64,000 nucleotides of DNA from RGIG3009 sp964390295 (GCA_964390295.1 CAYMHR010000002.1:1-64000), one strand, 5' to 3'; counted from the first letter of the stretch, positions 1-9,425 are shown. Notes: a model not told the origin generated them from the letters alone. A program made the numbers and translations.

Positions 1-292
1 CCATGTTGTCATACACCGTCATGTGCGGATACAGAGCGTAGTTCTGGAACACCATGGCGATGTCGCGGTCTTTCGGCGCAACGTCGTTGACCAGGCGGTC
101 ACCAATGTACAGCTCACCGCTGGAGATTTCTTCCAGACCGGCAATCATACGCAGAGTGGTGGACTTACCACAGCCGGAAGGACCAACCAGAATAACGAAT
201 TCCTGATCCTTGATCTCCAAATTAAAATCGGAGACAGCAATGACCCCACCGGGGTACTTTTTGTAAATGTTCTTCAGAGACAGACTTGCCAT
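1..292 (-). CDS. ABC transporter ATP-binding subunit, sugar-importer (MsmK/UgpC) type, 3' end outside window
   Basis: The N-terminal 97 residues of an ABC ATPase are present; the rest lies beyond base 1. The protein begins MASLSLKNIYKKYPGG, carries a Walker A motif (GPSGCGKST, about residues 37-45) and a Q-loop region (MVFQNYALYPHMTV). That Q-loop wording is typical of the shared ATPases that energise CUT1 carbohydrate importers. The role is inferred: ATP hydrolysis on the cytoplasmic face for uptake of oligosaccharides or similar sugars. A GGAGG ribosome-binding site precedes the ATG. No permease genes are visible, and the binding protein at the far right end of the window need not be its partner. 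Confidence 0.85.
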   Translation of the reverse strand, partial: MASLSLKNIYKKYPGGVIAVSDFNLEIKDQEFVILVGPSGCGKSTTLRMIAGLEEISSGELYIGDRLVNDVAPKDRDIAMVFQNYALYPHMTVYDNM

Positions 293-429
293 TTGATGAC
301 CTCCATATTCTCTTTTTCAAGTAAGCTTGTGCGGAAATACCAATTAACGCACACTATCATGCTCCCTTATTTTAACAGATATTTTAGGATTTTACCATAT
401 CCGTTATGCACAAACTTTTTTACCAAATA

Positions 430-1164
430 TTATGTGCAATGCACAAAAAGCGTCGAATTTACAAGAAGAGCCTGTTCCTCCGCAGTCAATAGCCGCGCTT
501 CGCCTTCGGCAAGCGCCGGATCCAGTGTCAGCGGACCGATGGAAACCCGCTTTAGCCAGTTCACGCCACGGTCGATGGTGCCGAACATTCTCTTGATTTG
601 ATGGTATCGCCCCTCCGTGATACCGATCTCGGCCAACGGTTGCTCGCCGTCTTCCAAAATACGCACCTGCGCCGGGCGGCACACCGTGCCGTCCGCCAAG
701 ACGATCTCCTCGGCAAACCGACGAACATGCTCCTCGGTCAGCGGCCCGTCCAGACGAACCAGATACCGCTTGAGAATATCGCTTTTGGGAGCTAGCAGCC
801 GATGTGCAAAATCGCCGTCGTCCGTCAGCAACACCAGACCGACACTGTCCTTGTCCAATCGGCCGGCAGGAAACAGCCCTTTCCGCTTCAATTCCGGCGG
901 CAATCGATCCAGCACCGTCTCGGCGCGCGGATCACGCGAGACGCACAAAATGCCGGCCGGTTTGTTCATCATAATATACGAAAAACGCCGGTATGTCAGC
1001 GGCTTTCCCGACACGACCACCGCACACGATTCCTCCACCTTGCGAGAAGCGTCGCGGCAAACGACACCGTCCACCGTGACCAACCCGGAACGGATCAGCC
1101 GCACCGTTTCACTGCGGCTGATCGTCCCCTGCGAAGCAATCATCTTATCCAAACGCTGTAGCAT
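430..1164 (-). CDS. RsuA/RluB-family rRNA pseudouridine synthase
   Basis: A 244-aa protein with an N-terminal S4 RNA-binding domain (about residues 2-48) followed by a pseudouridine synthase domain. The catalytic motif GRLDKDSVGL (about residues 101-110) contains the conserved Asp. The family isomerises a specific uridine in 16S or 23S rRNA during ribosome assembly. Length fits RsuA-type enzymes. The RLDKDSVG wording differs slightly from the usual RLDKDTEG, so the exact target uridine cannot be assigned. The last codons contain a perfect 13-bp palindrome (433-445). Confidence 0.9.
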   Translation of the reverse strand: MLQRLDKMIASQGTISRSETVRLIRSGLVTVDGVVCRDASRKVEESCAVVVSGKPLTYRRFSYIMMNKPAGILCVSRDPRAETVLDRLPPELKRKGLFPAGRLDKDSVGLVLLTDDGDFAHRLLAPKSDILKRYLVRLDGPLTEEHVRRFAEEIVLADGTVCRPAQVRILEDGEQPLAEIGITEGRYHQIKRMFGTIDRGVNWLKRVSIGPLTLDPALAEGEARLLTAEEQALLVNSTLFVHCT

Positions 1165-1177
1165 CGTTTTTCTCCCG

Positions 1178-1639
1178 TCACGTCAAGGCTTTTTGTACAC
1201 CGTTGGGGCCCGCCGTCGTTACGTCACCCGCCACAACGCGGTCGTGATAAACGTACAAATGCAACCACGTGGTTTTCGAGTCCGCGGTGTTATTCACCGT
1301 ATACGTATAGTATTTCACGCGCTTGCCGCTGTATTTCAGCAAGCTCAATCCCGACGCCTCCTGCAAAGCGTCATACGCAATCAGCGTGGCATCCGGATCG
1401 TCCGGCACACGGATTTCCTCCACACATTCGCTGGATGCGTCCACCTCATACCCCAATTCGTGAGCCAGTCTCACCCGTTCCTCCGCAGAGGCAGCCTTCC
1501 AGTCCACCGTGTGCGACGCCGTGGAAGCGGACTTACCCGGCAACACCATCGCCAAAACAAGAATCACGGCGGCCACCGCCAAAGCGACAGCCCCTGCAAG
1601 TAAATGCTTCCGATCCGCCTTGATAGAAAACACAAACAT
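1178..1639 (-). CDS. DUF4830 domain-containing membrane-anchored protein
   Basis: About 153 aa. A short basic N-terminus is followed by one hydrophobic segment (about residues 12-32, rich in Ala/Val/Leu), then an extracytoplasmic domain. The domain carries features I associate with DUF4830: a GYEV segment, an IRVPDDPD segment, an LLKYSGKRVKYYTYTV segment and a closing GDVT. The ATG at 1639 is preferred over the one at 1648, because ACGGGA lies at suitable spacing only from the inner ATG. Function is unknown. It lies between the M24 peptidase and the pseudouridine synthase. Confidence 0.7.
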   Translation of the reverse strand: MFVFSIKADRKHLLAGAVALAVAAVILVLAMVLPGKSASTASHTVDWKAASAEERVRLAHELGYEVDASSECVEEIRVPDDPDATLIAYDALQEASGLSLLKYSGKRVKYYTYTVNNTADSKTTWLHLYVYHDRVVAGDVTTAGPNGVQKALT

Positions 1640-1696
1640 AGCACACACATCCCGTTACGTATTGTGGTACAGTATATGTGGTGCCCCGTGGCGATA

Positions 1697-2767
1697 TTAC
1701 AGGCAGATCAATTCTTTGGGTGCACTCGTTAAATTGAGCAATCCGTTTTCGGTAATCGCCACCATGTCTTCAATACGCACGCCAAAGCGGCCTGCCAGGT
1801 AAATTCCCGGCTCCACCGTCACCACGTGACCGGCTTGGAGCCGTTGCTCGCCGGCGCGCGGCGACAATCGCGGTTCTTCGTGTATCTCCACACCGACACC
1901 GTGGCCGGTTGCGTGACCGAAGCAATCGCCGTACCCGGCCTGTTCAATGACGCGGCGTGCCGCCGCGTCGCCTTCCGTGCAGGAGACGCCGGCACGCAAT
2001 ACGGACAAGGCCGCCCGCTGTGCCGACAGTACCGTCTCGTACACCGTCCGCTGTTCCTCGCTGACAGCCCCCACCGCCACGGTGCGCGTCATGTCCGAGT
2101 GATAACCGTCCACCACGGCACCGAAATCCAGCGTAACGAAATCGCCTGCCGCAATCGGCTTGTCGGACGGGATTCCATGCGGCTGGGACCCGTTTTTCCC
2201 GGACACCACGATAAAATCAAAGGCCACGCGCTGTGCGCCCTGCCGCCGGATATACGTTTCCAGCTCCAGCGCCACCTCACGCTCGGTGGCACCGACCCGA
2301 ATATACGGCAAAATATGCTCGAAGCCTGCCTCGGTCAGCGCCTGCGCCTGTCGGATTTTTTGAATTTCATCCGGCGATTTGACAGCGCGCAGTTCGGCCA
2401 TCCATCGATCCAGCTCGTCGCCGTCGGAGACGGTCAGCGACGGAAGCTCCCGACACAACCGACGCCAAGCGGCCGTTGCCGTATACTCCGTCTCGATCAA
2501 CAGCGTGCGTATTCCGTGGTGCTGCGCCAGCGCCTGTAATTCTTCCGTCAATCGGACGATCCGACGGCACTCCGCGCCGCGCACCCTCTGACCAGCCTGC
2601 TCAATATAGCGAAAATCCGTGAGAAAATAGGCCTTTTCCGCAGTCAACAGCAACCAGCTGTCCTCCGCCGGAAAGCCGGTAAGATAACAAAGATGATGCG
2701 GTGCCGCCAGCAGTGCCGCGGTGTGCGGCGGCAGTCGGCGTGCCAGCGCTTCCATACGGTCGGTCAT
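1697..2767 (-). CDS. M24-family Xaa-Pro aminopeptidase
   Basis: A 356-aa metallopeptidase with an N-terminal creatinase-like domain (about 1-130) and a C-terminal pita-bread catalytic domain. All metal ligands are visible in order: Asp in TLDFGA, Asp in HSDMTR, His in GHGVGVEIHE, Glu in VEPGIY and Glu in RIEDMV. The family removes N-terminal residues preceding proline from peptides in the cytoplasm. The start overlaps the stop of the upstream TIM-barrel gene (ATGA, 4 bp) and is preceded by GAGGTGA, indicating translational coupling. Confidence 0.93.
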   Translation of the reverse strand: MTDRMEALARRLPPHTAALLAAPHHLCYLTGFPAEDSWLLLTAEKAYFLTDFRYIEQAGQRVRGAECRRIVRLTEELQALAQHHGIRTLLIETEYTATAAWRRLCRELPSLTVSDGDELDRWMAELRAVKSPDEIQKIRQAQALTEAGFEHILPYIRVGATEREVALELETYIRRQGAQRVAFDFIVVSGKNGSQPHGIPSDKPIAAGDFVTLDFGAVVDGYHSDMTRTVAVGAVSEEQRTVYETVLSAQRAALSVLRAGVSCTEGDAAARRVIEQAGYGDCFGHATGHGVGVEIHEEPRLSPRAGEQRLQAGHVVTVEPGIYLAGRFGVRIEDMVAITENGLLNLTSAPKELICL

Positions 2768-3621
2768 ACAATCACCTCGCCACGATAGAGCCGTTGCAAC
2801 GTCACGGCATCCTCCGCCTGCGTACCGTCCGACTCACAAATGAAGGTCGGTTGCAGCTCGCGTTCACGAATCAACCGCATCAGCGGCTCCGGCTCCGGCC
2901 CGTACACCGTGTCGGCAAAGGTCAAATGCTTCTTTTCGCCGCCCTTGGTGTATTCGATCTTGGAAAAATGAGCATGAAACGTTGCTCCGCGTTCGGCACC
3001 CAAGGCGTTGTGCAGACGATCCAACAAAGCGGAAAACGCTTCCCGGCTATTCATGCCGCCCAGCGTGCGGCTGTTCAGATGCCCGAAGTCGATACAAGGC
3101 AAAAAACGCTCGTCCAACGTGCAAAATTGCAGCACCTCGTCGAGATCACCGAGCTGATTGATCTTGCCCATGGTTTCCGGGCAAATGCGTACCTGCGATA
3201 AGCCTTCGGCATCCAACGCTTCCTGCGCCCGACGCAGGGTCTGCGATGCCAACATCGTCGCCTCGGCACGGGACAAGCCGCCCAGTCCACCGGGATGCAC
3301 CACGATGCGCTCGCCGCCCATGTGAACGACGGCGCGGGCGCTTTCCAAAATATAGCGAATGGAATTGTCCCGCTTTTCCGGCTCCGCCGATGCCAGAGAA
3401 ATAAAATAGGGCGCGTGCAACGAAAGCTGAACGCCGTGTTCTAACGCCGCCGCACCCATGGCGCGCGCCGTATCCTCCGTGACGCGAACGCCGCGGCCGC
3501 ACTGATATTCGTAAGCGGTCAACCCCAAAGAGCAAAGCCACGCCGGCGCTTCCAACGTGGTTTTATGACCGGCATCGTAAAACGAATTGCTGTTGCCGGC
3601 CGGGCCGAATCGTGCCGTCAT
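2764..3621 (-). CDS. nfo: TIM-barrel protein of the AP endonuclease 2 (EndoIV/Nfo-like) superfamily
   Basis: A 285-aa protein with the repeated His/Glu/Asp pattern of the endonuclease IV fold: SLHAPYF, IVVHPGG, ICPETMG, CIDFGHLN, HAHFSK and FICESDG. In true EndoIV these residues bind three zinc ions and cut DNA at abasic sites. The protein is close in length to EndoIV (about 280 aa), and metal ligands appear largely conserved, so a DNA-repair role is plausible; a sugar-isomerase-like role cannot be excluded. It overlaps yqeG upstream and the M24 peptidase downstream by 4 bp each. Confidence 0.75.
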   Translation of the reverse strand: MTARFGPAGNSNSFYDAGHKTTLEAPAWLCSLGLTAYEYQCGRGVRVTEDTARAMGAAALEHGVQLSLHAPYFISLASAEPEKRDNSIRYILESARAVVHMGGERIVVHPGGLGGLSRAEATMLASQTLRRAQEALDAEGLSQVRICPETMGKINQLGDLDEVLQFCTLDERFLPCIDFGHLNSRTLGGMNSREAFSALLDRLHNALGAERGATFHAHFSKIEYTKGGEKKHLTFADTVYGPEPEPLMRLIRERELQPTFICESDGTQAEDAVTLQRLYRGEVIV

Positions 3622-4115
3622 CCTCGTCCCTCCTTACGGTGTAACGCGCGGCGAAAGGGCTTTTCCCAACGCCGACGCAGGCGCAAAAACGGTTTTTCAT
3701 TATCAGTGCGGATCGGCTCCAGCAAAAAGCAGGAAACGCCGCTGAATTTGGTGCCGAACCAGTCGGTGAAAATTTGATCGCCCACGGCGGCACATTGCCG
3801 CAACGGCAACCCGATTCGCCGGGCCGCACGCCAAAAGCAGAGAGGTGACGGCTTGCAGGACAGCGAAATATGTCGCAGACCCAATGCCGCGGCAAAGGGC
3901 GCAACGCGACGATCGACCGCGTTGGATACCACGGTCAGCGCCACGCCGGCGCGCTTCATGGTTTCCAGCCATTCCGGAACGCCTTCCGCCAGCTCGGTGC
4001 TTCCGTAAGTCGTCAGCGTATTGTCCACGTCCAGCAACAAACCGCGAATACCGCGCTGCTCCAAAATTTCCGGAGTAATCTCGGTAACGCGCCGATAACA
4101 CCACGTTTTTCCCAT
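3618..4115 (-). CDS. YqeG-family HAD (subclass IIIA) phosphatase
   Basis: A 165-aa HAD phosphatase. Motif I is DVDNTLT (about residues 29-35), with both aspartates; motif II is the VVSNA segment; motif III/IV is AVGDQIFTD. This matches the YqeG family, usually encoded near ribosome-related and metabolic genes in Firmicutes; the substrate is uncertain. The ATG is preceded by GAAGGGAGAA. It ends in an ATGA overlap with the EndoIV-like gene. Confidence 0.88.
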   Translation of the reverse strand: MGKTWCYRRVTEITPEILEQRGIRGLLLDVDNTLTTYGSTELAEGVPEWLETMKRAGVALTVVSNAVDRRVAPFAAALGLRHISLSCKPSPLCFWRAARRIGLPLRQCAAVGDQIFTDWFGTKFSGVSCFLLEPIRTDNEKPFLRLRRRWEKPFRRALHRKEGRG

Positions 4116-4135
4116 ACCGTTCTCCCTTCGTGATA

Positions 4136-4161
4136 AACAAAAAACGGGCTTTCGCCCGTTT
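4136..4161 (-). terminator. Intrinsic terminator of rpsU
   Basis: Read on the minus strand, a 7-bp GC-rich stem (AACGGGC/GCCCGTT, 4-nt loop) is followed by a T-rich run, directly after the rpsU stop codon. It isolates rpsU from yqeG. Confidence 0.85.
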
Positions 4162-4166
4162 CGTTG

Positions 4167-4343
4167 TTATTTGAACTTTCTCTTACGAGCAGCCTCGGAC
4201 TTCTTCTTGCGACGGACAGAAGGCTTCTCATAATGCTCGCGCTTACGTACCTCGGCGAGGACACCGGAGCGGGCACACGACTTCTTCCAACGGCGCAATG
4301 CGCTGTCCAGAGATTCGTTCTCTTTAACTTTGACCTCTGACAT
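4167..4343 (-). CDS. rpsU: 30S ribosomal protein S21
   Basis: A 58-aa basic protein beginning MSEVKVKENESLDSALRRWK and ending in the Lys/Arg-rich tail typical of S21 (ARKRKFK). S21 binds the 30S subunit near the anti-Shine-Dalgarno end of 16S rRNA. The gene is monocistronic: a strong promoter lies about 70 bp upstream (4410-4438) and a terminator immediately downstream. A purine-rich GGAGGGA precedes the ATG. Confidence 0.96.
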   Translation of the reverse strand: MSEVKVKENESLDSALRRWKKSCARSGVLAEVRKREHYEKPSVRRKKKSEAARKRKFK

Positions 4344-4409
4344 TCTTATTCCCTCCCTCCGCCTGATAGCAGGGGTTTTCGTTTCGTATATTCACAACGA
4401 TACCCATTG

Positions 4410-4438
4410 ATTATACACTGGTTTTTCGCCGCCGTCAA
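4410..4438 (-). promoter_or_regulatory. Sigma-A-type promoter of rpsU
   Basis: On the minus strand, TTGACG (4438-4433), a 17-bp spacer and TATAAT (4415-4410). Near-consensus, at a suitable distance from rpsU. Confidence 0.8.
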
Positions 4439-4475
4439 GTCCTTTATCGAAAATTTTCCGACGGGTTCCCGATTT

Positions 4476-6872
4476 TTATTTCAAGATCACCTCTACGCAA
4501 TCGCCTGCACACCACAGCCGATCCACCGTTGCCGTGTGTGCAACGGCATCCCACGCGGCAACGACCGGTTGACCGTTGACCAACACCGTCGGCTCGGTCG
4601 GGGCGTACCACAGCATCGGCGTATACGCTGTTCCGGCACATTCCAGCGACGTGCGATCTTCGTGCGCTGTCACCCGGCATACCGGCAAATCAATCGCCGT
4701 CAGCAAGACCGGATACGACGGCCGACGATCGGTGCGACAAACCTGCAGCGTCTCGTCCACGTCGCAAATGACGTCAATCGGTAGCTGTAAGGTGCCTTTC
4801 ACATGCTTTCCGGCACACTTCATCGCGGCAAACGCTCCGCTTCCGCTCACCGCCACCGCAATGCGATAATTTTTCATCGGCACGTTCCAAATGCGAACCG
4901 TGCCGCTGTCCTTGGCGGGCAGATAGCACAAACCGCCGCGATGCCGTATCACTCCCGCCACACCGGCGCGCAAGGCTTCCATCTGCGCCGTAGCGGAGAA
5001 GCTCTGCCAATCGCACACCTGATCCGGATGAATGGCAAATCGCGAAAAATTCGTCGTTTCCTCGGCAATTTTCCAGCGATCGGAGCGCTTCATCGTTTCG
5101 CCCATCACACGGTACACCTCGGCCATGTTCCCGGCAACGCGTTGCAACTTCATTTCGTGTCCGTTGTGCTGGTTCATGTGCACAAACTTCCACCAACCGG
5201 TCGGAATCGGGCTGTCAATCGCCACCGCGCGGTGCCCAAAAGGATGATACAGCTCATGCGACTGATACCGTGCCAACTGCGGCACCATATCGCGCATCAG
5301 GTACATACCGTAGGGGTAGTCGTAGCCCAACGTCAGTGAGTTGTGATGAACCTCCACCGCCGCCGGCGACAAGTCGCGATTAGCACCGGCACGGAAATAG
5401 CCTGTGCTTTCGTTAAAAAACACCCGGCGGAAGCCTGCCTCAACCCCATCGATCACCGCGGTCGTCTGCTGTACCGTTTCCGTGTCGCCGCGACAAATCG
5501 CTTCGTTGCGGACAATGCGGCAGGCGCTGTACCACAGAGCATTGACGTCGGGCGACAGGAACAAGCCGGATAGCCCCATCTGTTCCGTTTTATCCACGCC
5601 GGTATTGCCCTTGCACAGTAGCAGTCCGTACTGCGGCTCGGTCAGGCGCAACGCAAAGCGGAAAATCTTCAACATTTCAGGATAGACGTCCGATTGATAT
5701 TCCGGCGGCAAAAACGCCATCGCTTCGTTCCACTCGACAATCAAATGTAATGAGCTGATGGGGGTGTTTTCCATGGCCGGCAGTTGAAAAAGATAGTTCA
5801 GGCACCGGGCAACGTCGTCAAAACGACCGTTCCACGCAAAATCCCGAATGGGATAAATGGTGTCCCACAAGGAAAAAAATCCGTATTTTCCGGCAGAAGC
5901 ACGCACGCCGATGCGCCCCCCCACCGTCGGGCCAACCATCAACGCATCCAAATAGGCCGCCGTGGCACGGCCGTATGCCTCGGAAAACGGCAACGCTTTG
6001 GTACAAACCGTGTTGGCAACATTCTCGCGCAACTGCCAGCTCTCCAAATGCTGCTTCCGCAGCTCGGCATAGCGCATCAGGCCGTCCTGCAACGCCGCGA
6101 TTGCCTCATCCTCCGTTTCGGCAATCGCCATGCCCACGCGGATCGCCCGGCGATCACCCCACGCCATGCGTAATAACGTAACGTTGCGCGCTGTGTCCGG
6201 AACAATCGGCGCATCGGCGCCGACGGCCACCACGTACGTTTTTTCGCAGTACGGATACCGCGCCGTTCCCCGATACAGCAAAACGCCGCGTTTAGTATCG
6301 AAGGGCGTCTCCTCCCAGCGTACGTCCACCGTGCCGTTCAGCTCCGGCAAATCCACGTTCAGCTCCACGCCGGCTTCACGGTAATGATCGCCGCTCTGCG
6401 TTGATCCTTCGCCGCGATGTTGATCCTTATGAGTGCGAAGCGTTCCACGATACAAAAACTTTCGGCCGAGGTACAGCAGTAACTCCTCGCGTTCTTCCGA
6501 AGCGCAGGTGCACTCCCACAGCAACCGATTGTTCTCCATCAAAAGCTGATACGTTTGCTTGTCGTCGCCGCCCTCCAAATACGACAGCGTAAAGCGTTGC
6601 TCCGCCGTCGGGCGGTGCAAAATAGCGCGACCGCTCGTTTCGCGCGTGTAAAGCTGAATCCCGGCACCGTACTCTTGCCCCTCCTCGTCGCACGCCGCCG
6701 TTCGTGAAAAAATCGGCAGCATGTTTTCGTCCGGGTACACGGTATTCTTCCAATAATAGCAGTCCAGCAGATTCAAAAAGCAGACTCCGCCGTCGTTATC
6801 CACCACCGCAGACAACTCGTTGTTACAAAAATGGCGATATTCGTTAGCCTCTGCTTCCGGCATACGGAACAT
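4476..6872 (-). CDS. Six-hairpin (alpha/alpha)6-barrel glycosidase-like protein
   Basis: A 798-aa soluble protein without signal peptide. The N-terminal half (about 1-290) looks beta-rich. The middle (about 300-620) has repeated helical segments with conserved-looking acidic/aromatic stretches such as FFSLWDTIYPIRDF, HLIVEWNEAM and NSLTLGYDYPYGMY, in the style of six-hairpin glycosidases (GH63/GH15/GH78 and glycogen-debranching folds). The C-terminus is again beta-rich. WDT and EWNE are candidate catalytic acidic sites by analogy. I cannot assign a GH family. GAGGTGA precedes the ATG. It probably cleaves cytoplasmic oligosaccharides; this is inference. Confidence 0.6.
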   Translation of the reverse strand: MFRMPEAEANEYRHFCNNELSAVVDNDGGVCFLNLLDCYYWKNTVYPDENMLPIFSRTAACDEEGQEYGAGIQLYTRETSGRAILHRPTAEQRFTLSYLEGGDDKQTYQLLMENNRLLWECTCASEEREELLLYLGRKFLYRGTLRTHKDQHRGEGSTQSGDHYREAGVELNVDLPELNGTVDVRWEETPFDTKRGVLLYRGTARYPYCEKTYVVAVGADAPIVPDTARNVTLLRMAWGDRRAIRVGMAIAETEDEAIAALQDGLMRYAELRKQHLESWQLRENVANTVCTKALPFSEAYGRATAAYLDALMVGPTVGGRIGVRASAGKYGFFSLWDTIYPIRDFAWNGRFDDVARCLNYLFQLPAMENTPISSLHLIVEWNEAMAFLPPEYQSDVYPEMLKIFRFALRLTEPQYGLLLCKGNTGVDKTEQMGLSGLFLSPDVNALWYSACRIVRNEAICRGDTETVQQTTAVIDGVEAGFRRVFFNESTGYFRAGANRDLSPAAVEVHHNSLTLGYDYPYGMYLMRDMVPQLARYQSHELYHPFGHRAVAIDSPIPTGWWKFVHMNQHNGHEMKLQRVAGNMAEVYRVMGETMKRSDRWKIAEETTNFSRFAIHPDQVCDWQSFSATAQMEALRAGVAGVIRHRGGLCYLPAKDSGTVRIWNVPMKNYRIAVAVSGSGAFAAMKCAGKHVKGTLQLPIDVICDVDETLQVCRTDRRPSYPVLLTAIDLPVCRVTAHEDRTSLECAGTAYTPMLWYAPTEPTVLVNGQPVVAAWDAVAHTATVDRLWCAGDCVEVILK

Positions 6873-6972
6873 GGAATCACCTCGTTCATACGTTATGCGT
6901 TTATTATATCGAACTCACCGGGGCATTGCAACCGAGTTTTATAAAAAAGTCAAAATATGGTGAGAAAACAGC

Positions 6973-7000
6973 AAAAGCACCACCCGCAGGCAGTGCTTTT
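6973..7000 (-). terminator. Intrinsic terminator after leuS
   Basis: Minus strand: AAAAGCACTGCC pairs with GGTGGTGCTTTT around a 4-nt loop (one G-T pair), ending in T residues just past the leuS stop. Confidence 0.75.
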
Positions 7001-7007
7001 TGCTATA

Positions 7008-9425
7008 TTACGGTTTTACGACCAGGTTTACCAGCTTGCGAGGCACGTACAGCTCTTTAACCAGCTGCTTACCCTCCAGCTCCGGTGCCACGCGCTCCTG
7101 CGCCTTGGCCATTGCCAACACCGTTGCCGCCTCATCGTTGACGTTGATCGTCATGCGGGCGCGGATTTTTCCGTTGACCTGAACCGCGATCTCCACGGTC
7201 TCCTCCACGCACTTCGCCGGATCGTATTCCGGCCACGGATGATACGCCAGTTGTTCGCTGTTGCCGAGCATTTCCCACAGTTCCTCCGTCATGTGCGGAG
7301 CAAACGGGTTCAACAACTGCACCAGCACGGCATATTCGGCGCGGTTGGCGCCGCCCGCCGCACTAAAGTCGTTCAGCAAAGCCATCATCGCGGCGATTGC
7401 CGTGTTAAACTTCAGGTTTTCGATATCCTCGCTGACCTTACGAATCGTCTTGTGGATCGACGTTTCCAGCTCCGGACGAATCGTATCACCGGGGAGCAAA
7501 TTGTCCGACACCGCCCACACGCGCTCCAAAAAGCGCCGTGCACCGCGGATGCTGTCGCTCGACCAGGGCGCCGCCTTTTCAAAGTCACCAATAAACATTT
7601 CGTAAACGCGCAACGTATCGGCACCGAATTCGTTTACAATATCGTCGGGGTTGACCACGTTGCCGCGGGATTTGGACATCTTTTCGCCGTTTTCACCGAG
7701 AATCATGCCGTGACTGGTACGCTTGGCGTACGGTTCCGCCGTCGGCACCACGCCGATGTCATACAGGAATTTGTGCCAAAAGCGACTGTACAACAAGTGC
7801 AACGTGGTGTGCTCCATGCCGCCGTTATACCAGTTGACCGGCATCCAGTATTTCAGGGCTTCCGGTGAGGCCAGTGCCTTGTCGTTGTGCGGATCGCAAT
7901 ATCGCAGGAAATACCAGGACGAACCGGCCCACTGCGGCATGGTATCCGTTTCACGCTTGGCCGGCGCGCCGCAGTGAGGACAGGTCGTATTGACCCAATC
8001 CTCCATGGCCGCCAGCGGCGATTCCCCGTTATCGGTAGGCTCGTAGCTGTCCACCATGGGCAGGCGGATCGGCAACTGATCCTCCGGCACGGCCACCTGA
8101 CCGCAATGCGGGCAGTGAACGATCGGGATCGGCTCACCCCAGTAGCGCTGACGCGAGAACACCCAGTCACGCAACTTGTAGTTCACCTTAGGCTCGCCAA
8201 TTCCCTTTTCCTTCAAAAATTCGACGATCGACGTTTTTGCTTCCTCCACCGACATACCGTTTAAGAAGCCGGAATTGACCATCACGCCGGTAGCACAGTC
8301 GGTAAACGCTTCCTTTTCAACGTCGCCGCCCTGCACCACTTCGATAATCGGCAAATCAAATTTGCGCGCAAACTCCCAGTCACGGGTATCGTGCGCCGGA
8401 ACCGCCATAATGGCACCGGTTCCGTAAGAGACCAGCACGTAATCCGATAAAAAGATCGGGATTTCGGTATCGTTCACCGGGTTCACGGCGCGAATTCCCT
8501 GCAGGCAAACGCCGGTTTTATCCTTGGCAACCTCGGTCCGTTCAAAATCCGATTTGCGTGCCGCCGTCTGCTGATAGGCGCGCACCTCATCGGCGTTGTT
8601 CAACAAGCCCTTTTCCAACCACGTCTGCACCAGCGGATGCTCCGGCGACATGACCATGTAGGTAGCGCCGAACAGCGTGTCGGGACGCGTGGTGTAAATT
8701 TCCACCGGATCGCCGGCCGTGGTTAGGAACGTGACCTGTGCACCGGTAGACCGGCCGATCCAGTTGATTTGCTGTGCGCGAACGCGATCGGGGTAATCCA
8801 CCAAGTCCAAATCGTCGATCAAGCGTTGGGCATAGGCGGTAATCTTCAGCATCCACTGGCTCTTGACCTTATGAACGACCTCACCGCCGCAACGCTCGCA
8901 CACGCCGCCCACGACTTCTTCGTTGGCCAGCACGCACTTACAGGAGGTGCACCAGTTCACAGCCATTTCCTTCTTGTAAGCCAAGCCCTTCTTAAACAAC
9001 TGTAAAAATATCCACTGCGTCCACTTGTAATAATCCGGGTCGGTGGTATTGATCTCACGCGTCCAGTCGAAGGACAGGCCAAGCCCCTGCAACTGCGATT
9101 TGAAGCGAGCCACGTTGTTTTTCGTCACCACTTCGGGGTGGATGTGATTCTTGATGGCAAAGTTTTCGGTGGGCAGGCCAAACGCATCCCAACCCATGGG
9201 ATACAACACGTTGTAGCCCTGCATCCTGCGCTTGCGCGACACCACGTCCAACGCGGTGTAGGAACGGGGATGGCCGACGTGCAAGCCTTGTCCCGACGGA
9301 TACGGAAACTCTACCAACGCAAAATACGCCGGCTTGCTCTGATCGTCGGAAGCGGCAAAGGTGTTTTCCGTTTCCCATTTTGTCTGCCACTTCTTTTCGA
9401 TGGCAGCCGAATCAAACTTTTTCAT
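7008..9425 (-). CDS. leuS: Leucyl-tRNA synthetase
   Basis: About 805 aa, class I aminoacyl-tRNA synthetase that charges tRNA-Leu. The HIGH-type motif lies in PYPSGQGLHVGHPRSY (about 45-60), a zinc-binding CxxC insert (CTSCKCV...CERCGG, about 160-180) and the CP1 editing domain follow, and KMSKSRGN is near residue 570. The start is placed at ATGAAAAAG (9425), because GGAAAGGAA is at good spacing from it and only 2 nt from the upstream ATG at 9437. No T-box leader was seen upstream. Confidence 0.97.
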   Translation of the reverse strand: MKKFDSAAIEKKWQTKWETENTFAASDDQSKPAYFALVEFPYPSGQGLHVGHPRSYTALDVVSRKRRMQGYNVLYPMGWDAFGLPTENFAIKNHIHPEVVTKNNVARFKSQLQGLGLSFDWTREINTTDPDYYKWTQWIFLQLFKKGLAYKKEMAVNWCTSCKCVLANEEVVGGVCERCGGEVVHKVKSQWMLKITAYAQRLIDDLDLVDYPDRVRAQQINWIGRSTGAQVTFLTTAGDPVEIYTTRPDTLFGATYMVMSPEHPLVQTWLEKGLLNNADEVRAYQQTAARKSDFERTEVAKDKTGVCLQGIRAVNPVNDTEIPIFLSDYVLVSYGTGAIMAVPAHDTRDWEFARKFDLPIIEVVQGGDVEKEAFTDCATGVMVNSGFLNGMSVEEAKTSIVEFLKEKGIGEPKVNYKLRDWVFSRQRYWGEPIPIVHCPHCGQVAVPEDQLPIRLPMVDSYEPTDNGESPLAAMEDWVNTTCPHCGAPAKRETDTMPQWAGSSWYFLRYCDPHNDKALASPEALKYWMPVNWYNGGMEHTTLHLLYSRFWHKFLYDIGVVPTAEPYAKRTSHGMILGENGEKMSKSRGNVVNPDDIVNEFGADTLRVYEMFIGDFEKAAPWSSDSIRGARRFLERVWAVSDNLLPGDTIRPELETSIHKTIRKVSEDIENLKFNTAIAAMMALLNDFSAAGGANRAEYAVLVQLLNPFAPHMTEELWEMLGNSEQLAYHPWPEYDPAKCVEETVEIAVQVNGKIRARMTINVNDEAATVLAMAKAQERVAPELEGKQLVKELYVPRKLVNLVVKP

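Noticed and set aside
1826..2539. Plus-strand open frame opposite the M24 peptidase
   Set aside because: Antisense shadow; the minus strand encodes all metal ligands of M24.
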